Source: Chthonomonas sp. UBA2391 (GTDB lineage Bacteria > Armatimonadota > Fimbriimonadia > Fimbriimonadales > Fimbriimonadaceae). From it: DNA of 23,038 bases. The stretch covers positions 188-23,225 of the forward strand of contig DDSL01000004.1 of the NCBI GenBank assembly GCA_002343825.1. Reading direction: 5' to 3'. Positions within the stretch are counted from its first letter, which is position 1. Each line of letters starts with the position of its first letter. This document shows positions 1 through 6,941 of this stretch, in pieces. The notes under the pieces were generated by a model, which was given only the letters and a program-made list of their open reading frames with translations, did no database searches and was not told the origin of the DNA. Both the position numbers and the translations under genes were made by a program.

Positions 1-605
1 TCACCGAGGAGATCCTAGTGGCGACCCCCGATGAGGAGATCTTGCACGCCTGCGAGCAGTTTGGCGCGCGCGCGGTGCGGACTCGGCTGGATCACCCGAC
101 CGGCACCGACCGACTGGCCGAAGTGGCTGAGGCCCATCACGCCGACCGGTATCTGAACATCCAGGGAGACGAGCCTCTTCTCGCGCCCGAGTCGATCCGG
201 GCGCTGGATGCCGCCTTCGACGCCGACCCCGGAGTCGCGATGACGAGCGTCTGTTGCCCTTGTCCCCCGGAGGCTTTGGATGATCCGAGCGTGGTGAAAG
301 TGGTGCGCTCCTTGACCGGGCGAGCACTCTATTTCAGCCGGTCACGGGTTCCTTTTCCGCGGGTCGAGCTGGGGGTGCCGGTCTGGCGTCACTTGGGATT
401 GTATGGCTTCAATCGGGACGTCCTGGTGCAGTTTCGGGATTGGCCGCAGACACCGCTTGAGCGGACCGAGAGCCTAGAGCAGCTCCGGTTCCTAGAGCAC
501 GGGGTCGCAATCGGCATGGCCGAAGTCGGGGGCAGCGAGATCGCAGTCGACACCCCCGAGCAAGCGGAGGAGGTCCGGCGGATTCTCGAAAGACGGAAGG
601 CGTAG
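1..605 (+). CDS. kdsB: 3-deoxy-manno-octulosonate cytidylyltransferase, 5'-truncated by window
   Basis: CMP-Kdo synthetase: it activates Kdo with CTP in the cytoplasm for lipopolysaccharide inner-core synthesis. The reading frame is open from base 3 to the TAG at 603-605, and the residues before the first in-frame GTG (TEEILVATPDEEI) already match the family, so the true start lies upstream of the window. Visible family motifs are HPTGTDRLAE, YLNIQGDEPLL, a YFSRSRVPFPR segment, HLGLYGFNRD, TPLERTESLEQLR and AVDTPEQ near the C-terminus. About 200 of the usual roughly 245-250 residues are present. Its presence implies an outer membrane with Kdo-containing lipopolysaccharide, although no other Kdo gene is in the window. 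Confidence 0.95.
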   Translation, partial: TEEILVATPDEEILHACEQFGARAVRTRLDHPTGTDRLAEVAEAHHADRYLNIQGDEPLLAPESIRALDAAFDADPGVAMTSVCCPCPPEALDDPSVVKVVRSLTGRALYFSRSRVPFPRVELGVPVWRHLGLYGFNRDVLVQFRDWPQTPLERTESLEQLRFLEHGVAIGMAEVGGSEIAVDTPEQAEEVRRILERRKA

Positions 606-668
606 GCGCACTTGGGGAGACGAAAGAGCGGCTCCACCTGGCGTTCTCAACCAGCGCTGACGCTTCTC

Positions 669-1016
669 TCAACCCAGCACATTCTTGGAACGACCGCAAA
701 AAAAGAGCCCCATTCCCGAAGTAAAGATCACCGTCCAGATCGTGAGATCGCCCACGCCCAGTTGGAACGTCGCCGGAAACGGGAAGTTGCAAGCCACGAT
801 GCCCAGGCCCGAGAAAAAAACAGCCTGCTTGCGGTGCCCTGAATGATCGAATTCGTTCTCCGTTGTCCGGGATGCGAGTAACCGAAAAAAGGAAACCACG
901 AACCAATAGAGCAACATGCATCCCGTGACCGCGAGTGCGAACATGACTACCACTGTGGTGGGGTCGCTCTCGATGAGCCCGATCACAGCACGAAAGAAGA
1001 GAGAGGCGGGGTACAT
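669..1016 (-). CDS. small membrane protein of unknown function
   Basis: A 115-residue frame on the minus strand, convergent with kdsB. I do not recognise a family. Three hydrophobic stretches (about residues 20-46, 64-79 and 90-107) look like membrane helices, with a charged loop (RTTENEFDHSGHRK) between the first and second. This hydrophobic periodicity is unlikely in a chance frame, which is the main reason for calling it. Against it, no Shine-Dalgarno sequence or TANNNT box sits close to the ATG at 1016, and base composition is lower in GC than in kdsB. It could be a real small inner-membrane protein or a decaying gene. Confidence 0.5.
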   Translation of the reverse strand: MYPASLFFRAVIGLIESDPTTVVVMFALAVTGCMLLYWFVVSFFRLLASRTTENEFDHSGHRKQAVFFSGLGIVACNFPFPATFQLGVGDLTIWTVIFTSGMGLFFCGRSKNVLG

Positions 1017-1257
1017 CAGGTGCGTTCAGGTTGTGGTGTCATCTATTCCGTGCCAGACGCATGAGATCATGAATTGGATGATCCCCGCGACGGACTCCCA
1101 GTGGTTACAACTGCCTCTCTTGCGCAAAGGTTGCATCCTCTGCAGAGGGCTTCGCGATAAACCACCATTACTCCGCACCCCCGCGGCAGTTCAATCCGCT
1201 TGGCGGCTTACAGTGGTACGGGCATGACGAGGACCGCTTGACGCTCTGTTTCGCTCC

Positions 1258-1283
1258 ACCCCCGCTGTTTTGCCGGGGGTTTT
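1258..1283 (+). terminator. rho-independent terminator
   Basis: Perfect 7-base arms ACCCCCG (1258-1264) and CGGGGGT (1274-1280) enclose a 9-base loop and run into TTTT (1280-1283). The orientation fits transcription on the plus strand. It lies 16 bases before the -10 box of the PEP-CTERM gene, so it would insulate that gene from upstream read-through. Confidence 0.7.
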
Positions 1284-1298
1284 GAGGCAAAGCTATCG

Positions 1299-1304
1299 TA
1301 TCAT
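1299..1304 (+). promoter_or_regulatory. -10 box TATCAT, leaderless-type, PEP-CTERM gene
   Basis: TATCAT is followed by exactly 7 bases and then the ATG at 1312, so transcription would start at or next to the start codon. No Shine-Dalgarno sequence lies between. The same spacing is seen at tatA and atpZ, which supports both the promoter and the choice of start. Confidence 0.6.
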
Positions 1305-1311
1305 AAAAGTC

Positions 1312-2388
1312 ATGAAGTGCCAAGCCTTTTTCGTGCTCCTTTGTTGTCAAATTCCGACCGTGTTTGCGACGCCGCTGTATAGAGCGACGCTTTTTGACCG
1401 ACATCTAGGACAGCCGGTACAAACGGTGGCCTACGCTAATGGATCTAATTTCTTCTTTGCTACCCCGACCTCTCAGAGATTTCTTGCTGTTGGTAGCAAG
1501 ATAACTAACCTCGACACGGTTCCAGGCTATCCGAGACTGTCTCTTGTCACCCAGGGTCAGCGTGTTTTCGCCGCAGACTGGGATCGTCCCAATGGTGTCC
1601 GGGAAATCGGAGGCTACTACCTGGACGGCAAGATCACCAAGGTGCAGCCTCCGGCAGACTATCCGGTCGGCGGATCTTGGAACGGCTGGACCTCCTATGG
1701 TGATTGGGTCGGGGGCGATCACTACTACCGAGCCTCTGGCGGCGCATTTGGCTCGATCGGCTTTGCGATGAACCCGATTACGGGCGAGCAGGTTAGCATT
1801 CAGCTTGATTACGGCAATCGATTCCGAGGAGCCACACAAAAGGGGACGTTGATCTTTGGAGTAAGTGCCGACTCCGCCATGACCACGGACAGCGGCGTAG
1901 GGCTGTTGATCCGCAAAGACGGCCAATGGCGAGGAATTGGAGGAGACTTTTGGCTCTGGGACTTCAACGAAAAAGAGCGATTTCTTTATGGAGATCGGGA
2001 CCAACTATTGTTGATGAACATCGATGGGAGCCGAGTTCCCTTTGGTGGTAATCCCTTCGGTTCTCTTGGGTTCCAAATTCAGTCCGGCCACCTGATGGAT
2101 AACGACAACGTCATCATCCGCAAGTCGGACCTTGACGGCGGCGAATACCTGATCTCCGAAGGAACCGCCGGGTTTGTTCCGCTCAACTCGCGGGTCTCGG
2201 GTCTGCCAACCGGGGGGCGCTTTACATCTATGACTGTAGACCGAGTGACCCAATCGATCTACGGCGTGTACCGGGTTGGAAATGGCCCCCGTCAAAGCTT
2301 CCGCCTAGACCCCGTCCCCGAGCCGGGGACGCTGGCCGCGCTGGGGCTGGGGATCGCCGCGATGCTTCGCCGGCGGCGAAAGGGATAG
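1312..2388 (+). CDS. PEP-CTERM sorting-domain protein
   Basis: A 358-residue exported protein. The N-terminus has a signal peptide (MKCQAFFVLLCCQIPTVFA). The C-terminus has the PEP-CTERM signal: VPEPGTLAALGLG, a short hydrophobic stretch, and the basic end RRRRKG. In the known system such tails are recognised by an exosortase and the protein is delivered to the cell surface; no exosortase gene is in this window. The middle is rich in Gly, Tyr, Trp and Asp with repeating patterns such as FGSIGF and FGSLGF, which suggests a beta-rich (possibly propeller-like) extracellular domain. The ATG at 1312 is preferred to a TTG at 1270 because the signal peptide begins there and a TATCAT box sits 7 bases upstream. 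The first third is AT-richer than its neighbours (27 of 60 bases G or C at 1441-1500). Confidence 0.85.
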   Translation: MKCQAFFVLLCCQIPTVFATPLYRATLFDRHLGQPVQTVAYANGSNFFFATPTSQRFLAVGSKITNLDTVPGYPRLSLVTQGQRVFAADWDRPNGVREIGGYYLDGKITKVQPPADYPVGGSWNGWTSYGDWVGGDHYYRASGGAFGSIGFAMNPITGEQVSIQLDYGNRFRGATQKGTLIFGVSADSAMTTDSGVGLLIRKDGQWRGIGGDFWLWDFNEKERFLYGDRDQLLLMNIDGSRVPFGGNPFGSLGFQIQSGHLMDNDNVIIRKSDLDGGEYLISEGTAGFVPLNSRVSGLPTGGRFTSMTVDRVTQSIYGVYRVGNGPRQSFRLDPVPEPGTLAALGLGIAAMLRRRRKG

Positions 2389-2426
2389 CGCGGAATTGTG
2401 GGGAATGGTGTGGGATTGAGAGCCCA

Positions 2427-2458
2427 GGGGAGCGATGGGATCTCGGGGAGCAATGGGA
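2427..2458. repeat. two direct repeats GGGGAGCRATGGGA
   Basis: GGGGAGCGATGGGA (2427-2440) and GGGGAGCAATGGGA (2445-2458) differ at one base of 14 and are spaced 18 bases start to start. A third, inverted copy of the core (TGCTCCCC) follows at 2487. They lie about 150 bases upstream of dnaB. Confidence 0.7.
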
Positions 2459-2496
2459 AGGATTCTGAGCAAGAGACTTCCGCCACTGCTCCCCGA
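2443..2496. other. composite stem-loop between PEP-CTERM gene and dnaB
   Basis: TCGGGGAGCA (2443-2452) pairs perfectly with TGCTCCCCGA (2487-2496). Inside it GGAAG (2456-2460) pairs with CTTCC (2477-2481). No T-run follows, so it is not a classical terminator. It may end or protect the upstream transcript, or act as a regulatory structure ahead of dnaB. Confidence 0.55.
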
Positions 2497-2585
2497 TTGC
2501 TTTCCTAGCGCCCGACTTCACAGTGGCTCCTCGCGGCACTTCGCGTTGCCCGGTCGATTCAATCGCGAACCAGAGCGGTTCTTGG

Positions 2586-2591
2586 TATTCT
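2586..2591 (+). promoter_or_regulatory. possible -10 box TATTCT of dnaB
   Basis: TATTCT lies 12 bases before the dnaB ATG at 2604, which would leave a leader of only about 5 bases. No recognisable -35 and no Shine-Dalgarno sequence was seen. This is a weak call, made because other genes here show the same arrangement with tighter spacing. Confidence 0.35.
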
Positions 2592-2603
2592 GAAATCCAA
2601 CGG

Positions 2604-3971
2604 ATGAGCGCTTCACCGAACATCGACCCCTACGTTCCGCCCCACAGCCTGGAGGCGGAGATGTGCACGCTGGGGGCGATGCTGCTCTCGCAGACGGCCT
2701 GCGACAAGGTGTTCCAGCTCGCGCGGGAATCTGACTTCTATTCCCCTGCCCACCGCGAGATCTATCGCGCGATCCAGCAACTCAGCATGAGGAGCAAGGC
2801 GGTGGACCTGGTCACGGTGCGCAATGAGCTGATCGAGCGGGGAATTTTCAAGGACGTCGGGGGGTCGGAATACCTGGTCCAGTTGATGGACGCGCCCGAA
2901 AACCCGAACTACGCCGAGCACTACGCGCAGATCGTTCTGGACAAGGCCACCACGCGGCGGCTGGAAGAGGCCGGGCACAAGATCAGCCACCTGGCCCACG
3001 ACCCGGACAAGCTGACCCAAGAGAAGGTCGACGAAGCCGAGTCGATGATCTTTGAGATCAACCAGAGCCGTCTGGGCAAAGAGATGAAGCCGATCCGCCA
3101 AGTCGCGCGGAAGTTCTTCGAAAAGATCGACTTGTTCTATGACACCGGCGAACCGCTTCGGGGCTCGCCGAGTGGCTACTACGATCTGGACAACACGACC
3201 GGGGGCTTCTTCGGCAGCGATTTGATCATCGTCGCGGCTCGTCCTTCGATGGGGAAGACGGCGCTGGTTTTGAACTTTGCCCTCAACGTCGCGGCCCAAG
3301 ACAAGGGGGCGGTGGCGGTCTTCAGCATCGAAATGAGCGGCGAGCAGCTCGTCCGCCGGATGCTCAGCATGCTCAGCAAGACGAGCATGGGGATTTTGAA
3401 GGAGGAGCGACTGACTGACGACACCTATCAGCGCCTGGCCGACGCCTGCGAAACCCTGTATTCGTTGCCAATCCACATCGACGACTCAAGCGAGATCACG
3501 CCGCTGGACATGCGCGGGAAGTGTCGGCGGCTGAAGGCGTGCGGCAAGCTGGGCCTGATCGTCGTGGACTACCTGCAGCTCATGAAGGGGAGTCGCAAAA
3601 CGGAAAACCGGGTGAACGAGATCAGCGAGATCGCACGGGGTCTGAAATCGCTAGCCAAGGAACTCGACGTTCCGGTGATCGCTCTCTCCCAGTTGAACCG
3701 GGGGGTGGAAGCACGAGACGACAAGCGGCCCATGCTGAGCGACCTCCGCGAATCAGGATCCATCGAGGCCGAAGCCGACTTGGTCATGTTGATTTATCGC
3801 GATGCCTACTACAAAGAGAAGACTTTGCAGATCGAAGAGCGGGTCTTTGACGCCGACCGAGTGGAAGAGGCCGAACTGATTATCGCCAAGCACCGGAACG
3901 GCCCGACGGGGACCGTCTTGGTCGGGTTCCAGCCGAATTACGCGCGGTTCGTCAACCTCCAGCAGGTTTGA
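2604..3971 (+). CDS. dnaB: replicative DNA helicase DnaB
   Basis: The hexameric 5'-3' helicase that unwinds DNA at the replication fork. The 455-residue length is normal. The N-terminal domain (about residues 11-115, beginning VPPHSLEAEMCTLGAML) is the DnaB N-terminal helical collar, followed by a linker and the RecA-like ATPase domain. Walker A is ARPSMGKTA (about 212-220), Walker B is LIVVDYLQLM (about 318-327), then ALSQLNRGVEARDDKRP and LRESGSIEAEADLVMLIYRD. The ATG at 2604 (MSASPNIDPY) is chosen because family similarity begins there; an in-frame upstream extension to 2523 looks non-coding. It is followed 39 bases later by the CBM9-like gene on the same strand. No intein or insertion was seen. 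Confidence 0.97.
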   Translation: MSASPNIDPYVPPHSLEAEMCTLGAMLLSQTACDKVFQLARESDFYSPAHREIYRAIQQLSMRSKAVDLVTVRNELIERGIFKDVGGSEYLVQLMDAPENPNYAEHYAQIVLDKATTRRLEEAGHKISHLAHDPDKLTQEKVDEAESMIFEINQSRLGKEMKPIRQVARKFFEKIDLFYDTGEPLRGSPSGYYDLDNTTGGFFGSDLIIVAARPSMGKTALVLNFALNVAAQDKGAVAVFSIEMSGEQLVRRMLSMLSKTSMGILKEERLTDDTYQRLADACETLYSLPIHIDDSSEITPLDMRGKCRRLKACGKLGLIVVDYLQLMKGSRKTENRVNEISEIARGLKSLAKELDVPVIALSQLNRGVEARDDKRPMLSDLRESGSIEAEADLVMLIYRDAYYKEKTLQIEERVFDADRVEEAELIIAKHRNGPTGTVLVGFQPNYARFVNLQQV

Positions 3972-4010
3972 TGCTTCGAAACCGGGTTCTCGTGCGTCCA
4001 AAAGACTAGG

Positions 4011-5249
4011 ATGCTTAGCGCCCTGGCTTTTGCCTGCCTCTTGGCCCAAGTGCGGCCGCCGCTGGATATGTCGAGTCGATACGATGTCGTCGACCCGAAT
4101 CGTCTGGCGCTGACCCCCATGATCGATGGGCGGTTTGATAACGAAGAGTGGGATGTGTTGCACTCCTCCCCGACTGCGCCAGTCTTTCTGCAGTGGGAGC
4201 CAGGAACGCTGTATCTCGGCGGTAAGTTTCCGGTCGGCAAGGACGTGGTCTTCTCGCTGGATATGCAAGGCGACGGATGGCTGATCGGACGCGACAACGT
4301 CGAAGTCCGGGTTGTCTGGGCAGATGGCGCCCCCAAGGTTTCGGCGAGGATGCTGGACGCCGAGAACCGCAACGCCCCGGCGTGGATCTTCTCACCGTTC
4401 GTCGAGGCTGGGATTCGCAGTGCGGGCCAGTTGACGCCCGAGGGGTGGAACCTGGAAATGGCGATCCAGAGCGTGGACCTTCCCCCCGCGGTCTTGGGAC
4501 GGACGATCGGCATCCGGGCTGATGTTCTGGACCCGATCGACGTTACGGTGGAGCCCTATCTGCCTCGACGAACCAGCGTGGTGGCCCTACGATGGGAGCG
4601 CAGCCGCGGACTGTTTAGCGGCATGGAATGGGAGCCGGAATACAAGGTGCGCAGCGTGACTCCGGGTGATTCGATCCGGATCCGCATGAACTTCTTGAAT
4701 CGTGGATCGACGATTCCTCTTCGGGCACAGATGCGGACGGAAGGATTCGGAGACGGTGTGACCAAGGCTTTGACCATTCCTTTCCCCAGTTTTGATCGGA
4801 AGGGACGCGCTTTCCTTGACTACGAAACCGAAGTCGGTCGGACGGCTACGCGGGGATACCGCGTGTTGCGCGTGAACTTCAATAACGAAGAGGGCAAAGA
4901 GGCGATCATCCAAACGAGCTACAAGGTGGCTGATTCGGTGGATATCGAGCCGACGCTGCCGGGGGATCTGGTCATGGTTCCCGATAGCCGGATCATTCGG
5001 GGTGAAGTCGTCCTGCGGAGCAACACAAGCCGCCGCGTTTCGGGCAACCTTGAGATCGTTCCGCCCGAGAACTGGAGCGTCGCAAAGTTCAAGGCCAACC
5101 GTTTCACGATCTACCACTCAAGAAGCCAGATGAAGGCACCGTTCGAACTCATCGTGCCGCAGAATGCACGGGGGCTCTTCAGCCTTCGGTTCAATGTCAC
5201 GATTGGGGATCAGAAGTTCACGCGGATCGCTCAACTGGCTATTCGGTAG
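4011..5249 (+). CDS. secreted protein with CBM9-like domain
   Basis: A 412-residue protein with a short hydrophobic N-terminus (MLSALAFACLLAQ) that reads as a signal peptide lacking the usual positive charge. Residues about 35-200 resemble the CBM9-like/DOMON sugar-binding fold: the IDGRFDNEEWD opening, a VFSLDMQGDGWLIGRDNVEVRV strand region and a GWNLEMAIQ segment are typical of it. The remainder (about 200-412) looks like beta-sandwich repeats and ends in LFSLRFNVTIGDQKFTRIAQL. The likely role is extracytoplasmic carbohydrate or envelope binding, but no enzyme motif was seen. It begins 39 bases after dnaB and may be read from it. The fold assignment is by eye only. Confidence 0.8.
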   Translation: MLSALAFACLLAQVRPPLDMSSRYDVVDPNRLALTPMIDGRFDNEEWDVLHSSPTAPVFLQWEPGTLYLGGKFPVGKDVVFSLDMQGDGWLIGRDNVEVRVVWADGAPKVSARMLDAENRNAPAWIFSPFVEAGIRSAGQLTPEGWNLEMAIQSVDLPPAVLGRTIGIRADVLDPIDVTVEPYLPRRTSVVALRWERSRGLFSGMEWEPEYKVRSVTPGDSIRIRMNFLNRGSTIPLRAQMRTEGFGDGVTKALTIPFPSFDRKGRAFLDYETEVGRTATRGYRVLRVNFNNEEGKEAIIQTSYKVADSVDIEPTLPGDLVMVPDSRIIRGEVVLRSNTSRRVSGNLEIVPPENWSVAKFKANRFTIYHSRSQMKAPFELIVPQNARGLFSLRFNVTIGDQKFTRIAQLAIR

Positions 5250-5264
5250 ATTTTCGCCGATATG

Positions 5265-5283
5265 TGGGATAGAGGCTATCCCA
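5265..5283 (+). promoter_or_regulatory. perfect hairpin over the RBS and start of the DapA-like gene
   Basis: TGGGATAG (5265-5272) and CTATCCCA (5276-5283) form an 8-base perfect stem with a 3-base loop AGG. In RNA it extends by two G-U pairs through 5263-5285, which covers the AUG at 5283. The only Shine-Dalgarno-like bases (AGAGG, 5271-5275) lie in the stem end and loop. If folded, it would block initiation at 5283; initiation at the alternative ATG 5262 would read through it. Confidence 0.55.
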
Positions 5284-6098
5284 TGCAGTCGCTCGCCGGA
5301 ACATTTGCACCTCTTCCGACTCCCTTCACCGACGACGGGGGCCAGATCAGCGAGATCCGCTTGGCGCGGGTCATTCGCTGGGCGCTCGAACGCGGCGCCC
5401 AAGGGTTTCTCGTCAATTCCTCGGCCGGGGAGTTCACCTGCACGGGGAGCGACGAGCGAAAAAACCTCTTGGAGTGGGCTCTGCGCGAGGTGAAGAGTCG
5501 GGTGCCGATCGTCGCCAACGCGACCTCGCTCAACACGGGTTCCAGCTTGGACCTTGCTCAACACGCAGGTCGGCACGGGGCCCGGGCGGCCGTCGTGGCG
5601 GTGCCCTATTTCGGGAGCTTTACGCAGCGGGAGCTGTACCAGCACTACAAGCTGATTGCGCAGTACGCCGACCTTCCGATCTGGGTTTTGGACCCCGGGG
5701 GAATGATCCAAGAAGAAACTTGGTCGGAGCTCCTGGCATTACCGAGCATGAGCCGTTGTCAGCCACTCTCGGGCGGTCACTACCCGAGCGTCGAGGGTGG
5801 GCTTGGGCTAGAGGAGTTCAGTTGCGGAGAAGTCGGAATCTCGCCGATGGTCACCCTCTTTGGCCCCGATCCTTCTCCGGCGATCGTCCCCTATCTCGAT
5901 GCTTGGGCCGAGGCGTTTCGGCTGTTGGGTTCGGCGCGGTTGACCAAAGCTGTCTTCCAGAATGTCGGCATTGATCTCGGGACGACTCGTGCGCCGCTGT
6001 TGCCCTTGGAGTACGATGCGGGCGACTTGATTCGCCGATTGTGCGCCGAGACCTGGCCTAGCAAAGAAGGGGCCGCTGGGCAAAGTCCAGCGGCCTAG
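5283..6098 (+). CDS. DapA-family (class I aldolase fold) protein, probable pseudoenzyme
   Basis: The 271-residue protein follows the dihydrodipicolinate synthase / N-acetylneuraminate lyase family: GTFAPLPTPFTDDG at the start, FLVNSSAGEF in place of the GTTGE loop, VPYFGSFTQRELYQHY and LPIWVLDPGG. The residues needed for Schiff-base chemistry appear absent. The IKEATG motif aligns with CQPLSG, putting Gln160 where the catalytic Lys should be, and the YNVPGR motif aligns with LDPGGM, putting Leu136 where the catalytic Tyr should be. It may be a non-catalytic relative or may use another chemistry. An in-frame ATG at 5262 would add seven residues; 5283 has AGAGG about 7 bases ahead. It converges on hisF. 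Confidence 0.85.
   Translation: MQSLAGTFAPLPTPFTDDGGQISEIRLARVIRWALERGAQGFLVNSSAGEFTCTGSDERKNLLEWALREVKSRVPIVANATSLNTGSSLDLAQHAGRHGARAAVVAVPYFGSFTQRELYQHYKLIAQYADLPIWVLDPGGMIQEETWSELLALPSMSRCQPLSGGHYPSVEGGLGLEEFSCGEVGISPMVTLFGPDPSPAIVPYLDAWAEAFRLLGSARLTKAVFQNVGIDLGTTRAPLLPLEYDAGDLIRRLCAETWPSKEGAAGQSPAA
6071..6095. terminator. strong hairpin at end of DapA-like gene
   Basis: GGCCGCTGG (6071-6079) and CCAGCGGCC (6087-6095) form a perfect 9-base stem with a 7-base loop, overlapping the last codons just before the TAG. It lies between convergent genes. No real U-tract follows on either strand, so it may act as a two-way transcript end or stabiliser rather than a textbook terminator. Confidence 0.45.
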
Positions 6099-6127
6099 AG
6101 AAACAAGAAGGTTGGGTTCTCCTTTTG

Positions 6128-6151
6128 CTTTGGCGGGCACACCCGCCGAAG
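6128..6151. terminator. second hairpin in the convergent DapA-like/hisF gap
   Basis: CTTTGGCGGG (6128-6137) pairs with CCCGCCGAAG (6142-6151), with one G-T pair and a CACA loop. It sits 16 bases past the hisF stop. No T-run follows on either strand. Together with the hairpin at 6071-6095 it probably marks transcript ends from both directions. Confidence 0.45.
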
Positions 6152-6167
6152 AAAGATGGAGCAACTT

Positions 6168-6941
6168 CTAGGCCAATCTGGGTCGCCGCACCGGAATGCC
6201 CGCATTTTGCAGGGCTTGTTTGAGTTCATCGAGCCGATAGGTACGGTCGTGGACGATACTCGCGATCAGGACGGCATCGGCCTGACCTTGATGCACAGCC
6301 TCCACGAGATGTTCGGGTTTACCGGCTCCTCCGCTGGCAATGACGGGAACATCGACTGCGCTCGCAACGGCCCGCGTGAGAGGAATGTCGTACCCAGCAA
6401 GAGTCCCATCTCCATCCATGCTGGTGAGGAGGATTTCTCCCGCTCCCAGTTGGGTCGCGGTGGTGGCCCATTCGACGACGTCCATGCCGGTTCGGGTTCG
6501 GCCGCCGTGGACAACCACTTCCCATCCTTCGGAACCTTCTCGGTGCTTGGCATCGATGGCCAGAACGATGCACTGCGAGCCGAACTGGTCGGCTCCTTGG
6601 GCGATGAGGTCCGGATTTTGGACGGCGGCGGTATTGAGACTGACCTTATCAGCCCCGGCCAGCAACGCTTGGCGGATGTCGTTCACGGTTCGCAACCCAC
6701 CGCCCACGGTGAAGGGAATGAACACCTTTTCGCTCACGCGGTCGGCGAGGTCGGCGACCAGAGGACGGCCTTCGTGGCTTGCCGAGACGTCGAGGAACAC
6801 CAGTTCATCGGCGCCCTCGTCGTTGTAGTACTGAGCTAACTCGACCGGGTCGCCCTGGTCGCGCAGTTCCAGAAAGTTCACCCCTTTGACCACCCGGCCT
6901 TGGTTGACATCAAGGCAAGGGATGACGCGGATGGATCTCAT
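6168..6941 (-). CDS. hisF: imidazole glycerol phosphate synthase, cyclase subunit
   Basis: The TIM-barrel subunit that uses ammonia from HisH to convert PRFAR to imidazole glycerol phosphate and AICAR in histidine synthesis. The 257-residue length is normal. Start MRSIRVIPCLDVNQGRVVKG carries the catalytic Asp of CLDV. Other family motifs are FLDVSAS, IPFTVGGGLRTVND, GADKVSLNTAAV, IDAKH, EILLTSMDGDGT and the second catalytic Asp in that segment, then VIASGGAGKPEHL. The ATG at 6941 overlaps the stop of the upstream gene by 4 bases (ATGA), and GGGAAGG sits 7 bases ahead. hisH is not in the window. Confidence 0.97.
   Translation of the reverse strand: MRSIRVIPCLDVNQGRVVKGVNFLELRDQGDPVELAQYYNDEGADELVFLDVSASHEGRPLVADLADRVSEKVFIPFTVGGGLRTVNDIRQALLAGADKVSLNTAAVQNPDLIAQGADQFGSQCIVLAIDAKHREGSEGWEVVVHGGRTRTGMDVVEWATTATQLGAGEILLTSMDGDGTLAGYDIPLTRAVASAVDVPVIASGGAGKPEHLVEAVHQGQADAVLIASIVHDRTYRLDELKQALQNAGIPVRRPRLA

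Larger units (their letters stand above)
1017..1311. other. spacer between divergent genes, palindromes, no gene seen
   Basis: About 295 bases separate the small membrane protein from the PEP-CTERM gene. No convincing frame or tRNA was found. It holds TTGCGCAA (1120-1127), a perfect 12-base palindrome CCTCTGCAGAGG (1137-1148), a rho-independent terminator (1258-1283) and the promoter of the next gene (1299-1304). A terminator with no gene just upstream on the same strand leaves room for an unrecognised small RNA in 1020-1258, but nothing positive identifies one. Confidence 0.5.

Noticed and set aside
1190..1215. T-loop-like AGTTCAATCCGC suggesting a tRNA
   Set aside because: Flanking bases do not form a T-stem and no acceptor or anticodon arm could be built.
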